Assembly (NCBI GenBank): GCA_903970555.1
Contig: CAJCJD010000170.1
Span: 1-40,282, forward strand
DNA from: Vulcanimicrobiota bacterium
GTDB lineage: Bacteria; Pseudomonadota; Gammaproteobacteria; Xanthomonadales; Rhodanobacteraceae
Reading direction: 5' to 3'
DNA: 40,282 nucleotides
In this document: piece by piece, positions 33,845-40,282 of the stretch
Layout of the letters: each line of letters opens with the position of its first letter
Numbering within the stretch: the stretch's first letter is position 1
The notes under the pieces: generated by a model
What the model saw: the letters and a program-made list of their open reading frames with translations, nothing else
What the model was told of the DNA's origin: nothing
The model's database searches: none
Position numbers and translations under genes: made by a program

Positions 33845-36721
33845 TCAGAAGTGCAGGCGAACGCCAGCCGTAAAGGTCTGGTCGTAGAATTCGCGCTGGA
33901 TCGGGCGATCAAAAGCTGCCGTTTCGGTGAATCGCAGCTTGGTATTGGTCAGGTTCTTGGCGCCGAAATAGAACGAAACCGTGTCATTGATGGCGTAGCT
34001 GGCGCCAAAGTCTAACGATGTACGTGCATCTGACCACTGGTCACCATAGACCGGTGTGCCGTTGGGAAGGGTGTAGATCGTGCTGCCAACGGTGAAAATG
34101 TTCTTGCTCTCGTAGTACGCACCCAAGTCGAGATGCAGCCCTCTGTAATCGTAGGTCAATGCAAGATTGGCGGTATCACGTGATGTCGATGGCAGCAGCG
34201 AATAGATGCCGGGATGAATTTCGATGCGCGAATCGACATAGGTAAAGTTGGAATTCACACCCAGGCCGCTGAGCGCGCCGGGCAACCAGCGAAAGCGATC
34301 GACATACACCAACTGCATGCCGCGGGCGAATGCCGAAGCAATATTTTCAAAGCTGGTGAAGGTAACCTGGTCGCCAGGTGAGAATTGACCCAGTACGCCC
34401 GTCGGATTGTTGCCGACAGTTTCGATGGTGCCCGTCTGCACGATGTAGTTGGTCATCTGCTTGTTGAAGATGCCGGCAGAGGCCAGGCCACCTTCCGGCA
34501 GGTAGTACTCCAGCGACATATCAAAATTGTTGCTGTAGGTGGGCTTCAAGCGCGGATTACCTATGGTGACTGTGTCCGCATCGTTATCAGCCTGTGTGGA
34601 CGGTGTCACCTGTTGGAAGCCCGGGCGTGCAATGGTCTTCGAATAGACGGCACGCATGATCAGGTCAGTGTCGAAGCTATATTTCAATTGTAGCGACGGG
34701 AACACATTGCCGTAGTTTTGATGGGTGTTATTGGGTGAGTAGCTAACCAGGTCGCCATTGTTGGTGAGGACATTGAGCCCATCGTATTGCGCATCGGTCA
34801 GTTCGTAACGGGCGCCGCCCAAGATGCTCAACTTGTCAAAGGGCTGGAAGTTGTATTCAAAGTAACCCGCGTAGACGTTTTCGCTGTCGTGACCCCATGC
34901 CTCCAGATTGGCCGCAAGGTCGCTGAGCGGGTCGCTTTCCGGGAACAAGCTTGGGTTGGCGAGAAACTGATTGATGATACCCTGCGTGTTGATGTTGGGC
35001 CCCATGTTGTAGTAGCCGTCGTAGTAGGTGAACGGCTGGCCTATGACATTCGACGACAACGGTTCAGACGGCGGACTGTAATCCCAGTTTTGTTGACTGT
35101 TGTTGCGAGTGCGCAGACGCGCATTAATACCAAATTTGACGAATTCGTTATCGCTATCGGCGAAGAACGTTGTGGGAATAACGATGTTGTCAGCCGCGCT
35201 GTATTCCATGTCGTGGTCGTGCGCGGTCGCATTGCTGAAATCGTCCATCTTGTAACCGGCCGGGTTGGCCGGGTCCGAGCCCTGCAAGATCGTATAGGTG
35301 GGGTAGTTGGAATTGGTGTTGTTGTCGTAAGCAACAATGGCCTGATTGGAGCCATCAGGGTTGGCCGGGTTTGGATTCTTGTTCTTGAAAGTCACTCCGT
35401 AGTCGTAGGGCTGGTTGAACGAGCCAATCGACAGGGCGACGTTATAGTCTGTTTTCCAGCTATCGAAGTTGTTCTTGCCGCCAATCATCATGACACGCGT
35501 GTCGACGATGACTTTCTCGATGGTGTCTTCCTTCTTGTAGCCTGCTTCGTCGATGAAAGCATTGGAATCATTCGGGTCGACGACCGGGTTTCCGGCGAAA
35601 TCCAGATATAGCTTCTGCGTATTCTTCAGCTCGGTATAGCCGGCGTCGTAGTAACGCGCATACCACATGTTGTTTTCATTCGGCTGAAAGTCGAACTCGA
35701 TGCCATAGCCATGACGCGTGCGCTGATAGTTGTAATAGCGCTGCGCGAGATCGCTGAGCCCTTTATAGGGAACCGTTTCGTTATAGGCTTCTTCCAGATC
35801 GTCAATGCCGCGACGGTCCTGGTAGTAGTTCAAGGTGCCGATGACGCTGAATGGTTTGTAGTTGGCGCTGGGCCCAAAGCGCATGCCGCCGGTCATTTCA
35901 TAATCTTTGACGGGCGTGTCGCGCAGGTTTTCCGTACCAGTGCCAAGCTGCACATCCAGGAATTGATCGCGGTCCGCAGGCATCTGTTTGGAGGTGATCT
36001 CGATAGTGCCGCCCAACGCTTCGGCATCCTGATCAGGCATATTGGTGTTAGTGACAGTCATCGCGCCCACCAGGCCGGAGGGGATCGAATCGAAGGCCAC
36101 GGCACGACCGCCGCCCGTTGGCGTCGATTCGTTGCTTGGCATCAGGCGCACGCCATCAAACGTCGTGCTGTTAAGGTCAGCATCCAGGCCGCGGATATTT
36201 ACGTAACGGCCTTCGCCGGTATCGGTTTCCAGCGAAATACCCGGCAAGCGTCGCACCGCTTCGCCAGCGTTGATATCGGGCAACGCTTGAATGTCGGTCG
36301 CCGTCGTCACAAAGATCATGTTCGGCGCTTGCTGTTGTTGCGCCCGTGCCTCGATGGCCGCGGTCGTTACCGGCGCCGTGACAGTAATCTGATCGAGCAG
36401 CTTGGTATCTGCATCCAGCGAGAAATTTTCGACAGAAGGGCTGTCGGCCGTAATGGTAATCGCACGTTGAAGCGGGCTCTGACCCCTGATTTTGACGATC
36501 AGCGTGTAGCTTCCCGGTGCCAGATTCGGTACCGAGTAATTGCCGTTGGCATCCGTCGTTGCCGTGAGCTTCGTGCCCTGGATTTCGATCCGGGCGCCTG
36601 CGGCCGGCTTGTGACTGCTTGCCAACTGAACGTGCCCTTGTAGCTCGCCGGCCTGCGCCAATACGGGCAGCGATAAAACAAGTAAACCCAACCCCAGCCT
36701 ACAGGCATGTGCAAGTGTCAT
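33845..36721 (-). CDS. TonB-dependent outer-membrane receptor with carboxypeptidase-regulatory-like domain
   Basis: 958 residues. Signal peptide about 1-25 (LGLGLLVLSLPVLAQA). Next is a CarboxypepD_reg-like domain at about 26-105 (GELQGHVQLASSHKPAAGARIEIQGTKLTATTDANGNYSVPNLAPGSYTL), then a TonB-box candidate DQITVTAP, the plug (ALPDINAGEAVRRLPGISLETDTGEGRYVNIRGLDADLNSTTFDGVRLMPS) and a 22-strand barrel with terminal aromatic FTAGVRLHF. This architecture is common in Xanthomonas and Caulobacter for oligosaccharide or other large-substrate uptake. The frame is open 16 codons further, but AGGGG supports the start at 36721. First gene of receptor-propeller-phosphatase; a direct-repeat operator candidate and a two-component system lie upstream. 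Confidence 0.94.
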   Translation of the reverse strand: MTLAHACRLGLGLLVLSLPVLAQAGELQGHVQLASSHKPAAGARIEIQGTKLTATTDANGNYSVPNLAPGSYTLIVKIRGQSPLQRAITITADSPSVENFSLDADTKLLDQITVTAPVTTAAIEARAQQQQAPNMIFVTTATDIQALPDINAGEAVRRLPGISLETDTGEGRYVNIRGLDADLNSTTFDGVRLMPSNESTPTGGGRAVAFDSIPSGLVGAMTVTNTNMPDQDAEALGGTIEITSKQMPADRDQFLDVQLGTGTENLRDTPVKDYEMTGGMRFGPSANYKPFSVIGTLNYYQDRRGIDDLEEAYNETVPYKGLSDLAQRYYNYQRTRHGYGIEFDFQPNENNMWYARYYDAGYTELKNTQKLYLDFAGNPVVDPNDSNAFIDEAGYKKEDTIEKVIVDTRVMMIGGKNNFDSWKTDYNVALSIGSFNQPYDYGVTFKNKNPNPANPDGSNQAIVAYDNNTNSNYPTYTILQGSDPANPAGYKMDDFSNATAHDHDMEYSAADNIVIPTTFFADSDNEFVKFGINARLRTRNNSQQNWDYSPPSEPLSSNVIGQPFTYYDGYYNMGPNINTQGIINQFLANPSLFPESDPLSDLAANLEAWGHDSENVYAGYFEYNFQPFDKLSILGGARYELTDAQYDGLNVLTNNGDLVSYSPNNTHQNYGNVFPSLQLKYSFDTDLIMRAVYSKTIARPGFQQVTPSTQADNDADTVTIGNPRLKPTYSNNFDMSLEYYLPEGGLASAGIFNKQMTNYIVQTGTIETVGNNPTGVLGQFSPGDQVTFTSFENIASAFARGMQLVYVDRFRWLPGALSGLGVNSNFTYVDSRIEIHPGIYSLLPSTSRDTANLALTYDYRGLHLDLGAYYESKNIFTVGSTIYTLPNGTPVYGDQWSDARTSLDFGASYAINDTVSFYFGAKNLTNTKLRFTETAAFDRPIQREFYDQTFTAGVRLHF

Positions 36722-36831
36722 AGATGAAGCCCCTGAATCGTCATGAATAGACGTATCTGCGGCATACACCGATGCCGAGAGTCATCGGGGCAAGGTAGGA
36801 GCGACGCGTGACAACGAAAATGCAATCTCCA

Positions 36832-36861
36832 TACCGATCGGTAAGCTTTCAGATCGGTAAG
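36832..36861 (-). promoter_or_regulatory. Direct-repeat operator candidate upstream of TonB receptor
   Basis: GATCGGTAAG occurs twice (36836-36845 and 36852-36861) with a period of 16 bp; the first copy is also part of a perfect 12-bp palindrome TACCGATCGGTA (36832-36843). It lies about 110 bp before the receptor start and just after the kinase gene, a likely site for the neighbouring OmpR-type regulator. Confidence 0.5.
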
Positions 36862-36883
36862 TTTTGCTGGAAGAAGACCAACG

Positions 36884-38233
36884 TCAAGGAAATTGCATCA
36901 CCACGGCCAGGCCCGGCGCACGATCACGCAAGGAGAGCGCAATACGATGGAGATCAGCAATGGCTGCCACCAAGGCAAGACCAAGGCCCGATCCAGCAGA
37001 TGATCGACTGCTATCAAGACGGAAAAATCTGCGAAATACGTGATCATGGTGCTGGTGTGGAATGCCGGGACCATTGTCCTGGATGCAGCCCACAACCCTG
37101 TTGGCATCATCGCGAAGCGAGACAACAATGCGCGTGCCGATCGGGGTATGGTGAATGGCGTTTTCAATCAGATTCGACAGCATTTGCGTCAACAGAGGTC
37201 GATCGCCGCGCACCTCCACACCCTGCGCGATGTCGAATGAGAGATGTTTGCCCTCATCTTCAACGACCGGCAAATACGCCTCCACCATGGAAGCAAACAG
37301 TTCGGACAGGTTGACGGGCGTAAAGCCGGCTTTGCGCTCTCGCGCCTCGATACGAGATATACGTAGCAGCGCACCAAATGTAGCTAGGACATCATCCACT
37401 TCGGCAATGGAATGCTCGATCGCTTCTCGCAGCAATGCCGCATCCTGCGTTCCAAGATAGGCCGTTTCCAAGCGCTGACGCAGCCGCGTGAGAGGTGTGC
37501 GTAGGTCATGTGCGATATCGTTGGACACCTGGCGCATGTTTTCCATCAGAGCTTGCACTCGTTCCAGAATGCGGCTGAGGCGTCCGGAAAGTCGCATGAA
37601 CTCCACACCACCCCGCTCTACCTGTAACGGCCCAGGCTCCTCGCCGGTGACGATGCGCTCGGCGCGTGCGGTAAGGCGATCCACCGATTTGACGAAGAAG
37701 TGGCCGGCAAGGCCGCCTGACAGCAGCGCAAACAGCATTGCGCCAAAGACGCTACGGAAGAAATAGCGCGAAAAATCTTCGTCCAGTTCGCCGATGTCGC
37801 GGTTGTCTCGTCCCACCGTCAACCAGCGGCCGTCGCCCAACGGAGTGACGTAGAGATCGACCTGATTGGCGTGTCCCTTGTGCCGCCCATGCGCACCGTG
37901 GAACGGCACGCGCTGCCAGCCCGCGACGCGAGGATGAAAGAGCAGATTGCCCACGATGCGATTGCCGCTTGCATCCGACAGCAAGTAGTAATCCGGACCT
38001 ATCGGCACCACGGCAAGACGCTGGCGGATCTGCGCTTCGAGCATGCCGGCCTGCGCCGCTTCGCGCAGACTGGCGGTTTCCACTTCCACGGCGGTGCGCA
38101 GTTGATCGCCCACGTAGTCGTGAATCTCGTTCCACACTAAGCCGAACAACGCCGCCACCACCACCGCAAACAGTAGGGCTTGCAACATCGCTACACGAAA
38201 TGCCGTGGTCTGCAAGAAACTAATCGGGCGCAC
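36884..38233 (-). CDS. Sensor histidine kinase (OmpR-type partner)
   Basis: 449 residues. Membrane segment 1 at about 16-34, a periplasmic loop of about 120 residues, membrane segment 2 at about 161-181, then HAMP, H-box SNDIAHDLRTPLTRLRQ (H242), N-box NLIENAIHHTP, G1 DNGPGIP and G2 GSGLGLALVAAI. The periplasmic part has a histidine-rich stretch GWQRVPFHGAHGRHKGHANQVDLYV, which could bind metal or anionic ligand. The GTG start at 38233 overlaps the regulator gene end by 14 bp, giving coupled translation. The group resembles QseC/PmrB/CzcS-like kinases; the signal is not known. Confidence 0.92.
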   Translation of the reverse strand: MRPISFLQTTAFRVAMLQALLFAVVVAALFGLVWNEIHDYVGDQLRTAVEVETASLREAAQAGMLEAQIRQRLAVVPIGPDYYLLSDASGNRIVGNLLFHPRVAGWQRVPFHGAHGRHKGHANQVDLYVTPLGDGRWLTVGRDNRDIGELDEDFSRYFFRSVFGAMLFALLSGGLAGHFFVKSVDRLTARAERIVTGEEPGPLQVERGGVEFMRLSGRLSRILERVQALMENMRQVSNDIAHDLRTPLTRLRQRLETAYLGTQDAALLREAIEHSIAEVDDVLATFGALLRISRIEARERKAGFTPVNLSELFASMVEAYLPVVEDEGKHLSFDIAQGVEVRGDRPLLTQMLSNLIENAIHHTPIGTRIVVSLRDDANRVVGCIQDNGPGIPHQHHDHVFRRFFRLDSSRSSAGSGLGLALVAAIADLHRIALSLRDRAPGLAVVMQFP

Positions 38234-38897
38234 GCAGGCAATATCCTGTACCGCGCACGGTGTGCAGCAGTGTGACGTGGTAGCCGCGATCAATTTTGGC
38301 ACGCAGCCGGCTGATATGCGTTTCGACCAGGCTGGTCTGCGGATCGAAATTAAATTCCCAGACGTGCTCCAGCAGCATCGAGCGGGTTACCACTTTCCCC
38401 GCTTGCATCATCAAGTATTCGAGCAGACGGAACTCGCGCGGTTGCAGTTCAATCACCTGTTGCGCGCGTGTCACTTCACGGCTGATCAGATCCATGTGCA
38501 GATCGCCCACACTTAGCCTCGTGCGAGCCTCGGCCAGCGGCGGCCGGCGCGCCAGTGCGCCGACGCGCGCCTTAAGCTCGTTCAGCGCGAATGGTTTGCC
38601 CAGATAATCGTCCGCACCGGCTTCGAGGCCTTCCACGCGCGAGTCAGACTCACCCAATGCTGAGAGCATCAGCACCGGCATATGCTTTCCCTTCGCACGC
38701 AGATTGCGGATCAACGAAATGCCATCGGTGTGTGGCAGCATGCGATCGACGACCAGCAGGTCATAGTCCCGCGTGGTGGCCATGTTCCAGCCCGTCGAGC
38801 CATCCGGCGCGCAATCGACAAATTGCTCGGTGCCCGACAAGCTTGCCTTTAGATAGCTCGCCGTTTCGACGTCATCTTCCACCACCAGGATCTTCAT
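38220..38897 (-). CDS. OmpR-family response regulator
   Basis: 225 residues. The receiver has acidic residues EDD near residue 8, phospho-acceptor D51 in LLVVDRMLP, LMLSALGE and K in GKPF. The C-terminal winged helix-turn-helix shows LQPREFRLLEYLMMQAGKVVTRSMLLEHVWEFNFDPQTSLVETHISRLRAKI and RGTGYCL. ATG 38897 has GGAGGGGG upstream. The kinase overlaps its end. The pair sits beside the receptor-propeller-phosphatase genes, and a direct-repeat site precedes the receptor, so it is the obvious candidate regulator of that cluster. Confidence 0.94.
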   Translation of the reverse strand: MKILVVEDDVETASYLKASLSGTEQFVDCAPDGSTGWNMATTRDYDLLVVDRMLPHTDGISLIRNLRAKGKHMPVLMLSALGESDSRVEGLEAGADDYLGKPFALNELKARVGALARRPPLAEARTRLSVGDLHMDLISREVTRAQQVIELQPREFRLLEYLMMQAGKVVTRSMLLEHVWEFNFDPQTSLVETHISRLRAKIDRGYHVTLLHTVRGTGYCLRAPD

Positions 38898-39382
38898 GCC
38901 CCCTCCAGCCTTTGCGGCGATCGTTCTGCAGCGGATTACGGCAGAGCGTTTGCAAGTCTCGCGCGAGGTATGTGGCAATCTGATGACGGGCTACGGGAGC
39001 TGATTGTGGGTCCGTTGCTGACGCTGGATGCACAAGCACCGAATCGCATATGTGCGCGTAAACCCCGGCTTTCAGTAGCGCCTGCCCGAAGCGATCGAGC
39101 AGGAGGGCATCGGTGCTGCGCTCATTCGATTAGCCTGCGTCAGCTAACTCTGTCGCGACAGAAACATCACTTAACCGTGTCGTTTGCCGACAAAAGATAT
39201 CCAGCGCTGTCGCGGACCGACATGCTCGGCAGCGACGGCAGAAATAAGTGCAATACATTCATATGTTTAAGGCGAGCGACAGAGTTAACCGATCCCGACA
39301 CCGACGGCCGCTGTATGACACGACCCGACTAACCCATTAGTAAGTATTGCCGCGTCGCACCCATCATGTATACAGTGTATAC
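38898..39382. other. Intergenic region with repeat copy B
   Basis: About 485 bases between the divergent regulator and TetR genes. It contains the promoter region of the two-component genes (no clear boxes recognised), intergenic repeat copy B at 39143-39289, and the TetR operator at 39366-39384. A 120-codon frame across it overlaps the repeat and is not accepted as a gene. Confidence 0.6.
39143..39289. repeat. Intergenic CTGTCGC/GCGACA repeat, copy B, with terminal inverted repeats
   Basis: A 147-bp unit whose ends are GCTAACTCTGTCGC (39143-39156) and the inverse GCGACAGAGTTAAC (39276-39289), 13 of 14 matching. Inside are the palindrome CTGTCGCGACAG and hairpins TGTCG-tttgc-CGACA and TGTCG-cggac-CGACA. 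Its left and central part corresponds block by block to copy A at 26379-26483, in the same orientation. It may be a MITE-like or stem-loop repeat family. Confidence 0.75.
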
Positions 39383-39384
39383 AT
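39366..39384. promoter_or_regulatory. Palindromic operator over the TetR start codon
   Basis: ATGTATACAGTGTATACAT is a 19-bp palindrome, symmetrical except for its central base; each half is itself TGTATACA. It covers the first two bases of the TetR ATG (39383), fitting autorepression. Confidence 0.75.
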
Positions 39385-39964
39385 GAATCGACTGACGACC
39401 CCCGAAAAGATTCTCAAGGCCGCGCACGCGTTGTTTGAACGCGAAGGTGCCGACGCGGTAACCATGCGCCGCGTCGCCGATGCGGTGGGTATTACGCCCA
39501 TGGCGATCTATCGCCATTTTCCCAATCGTGACGCGCTGCTGAAAAAGCTCTCCGACGACAGCTTCCAAAGCGTCGCGCACGAATGGAAATCGCGTGCGCG
39601 GAGCCGGGACGTGCTCAAACGGCTGAACGCGTTAATGGAACCCTATTTGGACTACGCGCTGACGCATCCGCATTTGTTCGATCACGCCTTTTCGGTGCGT
39701 CGCGACGATGCGCGGCGTTATCCGGAAGATTTTCACGCGCGCCTTTCGCCCACCTTCAATGTTGCACTCGACGCGGTGATCGAAGGCATGGCCCAAGGCT
39801 TGTTGAAGCAAGACGATCCGCACGACGTCACGATGACGATCTGGGCGCATCAGCACGGCTTGATCGCGCTCTATCGCGCCGGACGTTTCAGCTATGACGA
39901 GGCGCAGTTTCGCGCCTTCTACATACAATCCTTGAGGAGGTTGCTCGATGGCATCAAAGCATGA
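39383..39964 (+). CDS. TetR/AcrR-family regulator (WHG domain)
   Basis: 193 residues from MNRLTTPEKILKAAHALF; a start 12 codons earlier is possible but would lie inside the operator. The N-terminal helix-turn-helix is GADAVTMRRVADAVGITPMAIYRHFPNRDALLKKL. The ligand-binding domain includes the pattern MTIWAHQHGLIALYRAGRF (WHG-type C-terminal domain). A palindrome overlies its start, so it probably represses itself and the overlapping downstream membrane gene, whose ATG lies inside its last codons. Confidence 0.93.
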   Translation: MNRLTTPEKILKAAHALFEREGADAVTMRRVADAVGITPMAIYRHFPNRDALLKKLSDDSFQSVAHEWKSRARSRDVLKRLNALMEPYLDYALTHPHLFDHAFSVRRDDARRYPEDFHARLSPTFNVALDAVIEGMAQGLLKQDDPHDVTMTIWAHQHGLIALYRAGRFSYDEAQFRAFYIQSLRRLLDGIKA

Positions 39965-40282
39965 TTATTCCGCGCTGCGGATTTGGTTTGCAGCCACCGC
40001 TCTCTCCGCGCTGTGCTGGTGGTTCGGTGGCGGCATATATCCGCATTGGTGGCTGACATGGCTCGCACCGTTGCCCGTGCTATGGCTCGCACCACGGGTT
40101 CGAGCGCGCTCGGCCGCTTTGTCGGCTTTTGTGGCGTATACCGCAGGCTCGCTAAGCGCCTGGACGTATCTCCACACGTATATCGGCCTGCCTTGGCTTT
40201 ACGATGTGTATGCGATGAGCGTATCGGGCATCATGTTGATGCTGTGCGTGCTGCTGTATCGGCGGTTGCTGCTGCGCGGTCA
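39948..40282 (+). CDS. Lnt-like multi-pass membrane protein, N-terminal part
   Basis: The first ~111 residues are in the window. The start ATG at 39948 has GAGGAGG 7 bases upstream and overlaps the TetR gene by 17 bp. Three or four hydrophobic segments are visible (IWFAATALSALCWWFGG; WWLTWLAPLPVLWLAP; ALSAFVAYTAGSLSAWTYL; MSVSGIMLMLCVLLYR). The phrase HWWLTWLAPLPVLWLAPR resembles the N-terminus of apolipoprotein N-acyltransferase/nitrilase-type membrane proteins. The catalytic domain lies outside the window, so this assignment is tentative. Confidence 0.55.
   Translation, partial: MASKHDYSALRIWFAATALSALCWWFGGGIYPHWWLTWLAPLPVLWLAPRVRARSAALSAFVAYTAGSLSAWTYLHTYIGLPWLYDVYAMSVSGIMLMLCVLLYRRLLLRG

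Noticed and set aside
36836-36861. Possible CRISPR-like direct repeats
   Set aside because: Only two short copies with a 6-base spacer; no array and no cas genes in the window.
38970-39332. 120-codon plus-strand frame between the regulator and TetR genes
   Set aside because: Spans repeat copy B and has no coding-like composition or ribosome site.

Overview
The window is a GC-rich, densely coded chromosomal segment. It most resembles a gammaproteobacterium of the Xanthomonadales (Lysobacterales), probably family Rhodanobacteraceae (Dyella/Rhodanobacter-like). The evidence is gene content and order: radC / coaBC-dut-algC, argS followed by a SPOR-domain gene, divergent speA/speE, a large carboxypeptidase-regulatory-domain TonB receptor, and an AlgC with a membrane-anchored N-terminal extension. 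This placement rests on recognised families and synteny, not on a database search.

Layout. 1-3.2 kb: algC (partial), dut and coaBC on the minus strand, and a divergent radC broken by a frameshift. 3.2-3.7 kb: a gene-free, partly AT-rich gap with two DnaA-box matches and a candidate minus-strand small RNA ending in a good intrinsic terminator. 3.7-6.2 kb: argS and an FtsN-like SPOR protein. 6.2-9.9 kb: a minus-strand operon for 3-hydroxybutyrate/acetoacetate metabolism (bdh, adc, patatin-like lipase, 3-hydroxyisobutyrate dehydrogenase-like gene). 9.9-13 kb: polyamine genes speA and speE, divergent. 13-18.1 kb: a small membrane protein, an exported protein of unknown function, an orphan ParA ATPase, sixA, a YceI protein and a phospholipase D-type lipoprotein. 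18.1-23.3 kb: a thiolase, an unknown cytosolic protein and a PAS-GGDEF-EAL protein. 23.4-26.3 kb: an acetyltransferase and ntrC-ntrB, with two abutting NtrC-like sites touching the ntrB start.

26.3-39.3 kb looks accessory. It opens and closes with two related copies (same orientation, 12.7 kb apart) of an intergenic repeat built from TTAACCCTGTCGC-type units and CGACA hairpins. Between them lie an AT-richer island of small unknown genes, a divergent qorB-like/HxlR pair, a four-repeat membrane protein overlapping an outer-membrane barrel gene, and a set comprising an AppA-type histidine acid phosphatase, a YncE-type beta-propeller, a TonB-dependent receptor and an OmpR-type two-component system. 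The last set is the best candidate for an undescribed system: a regulated outer-membrane pathway that may bind, dephosphorylate and import a phosphorylated nutrient such as inositol phosphate. The final kilobase holds a TetR regulator with a near-perfect operator over its own start codon, overlapping the start of an Lnt-like membrane protein that runs off the window.
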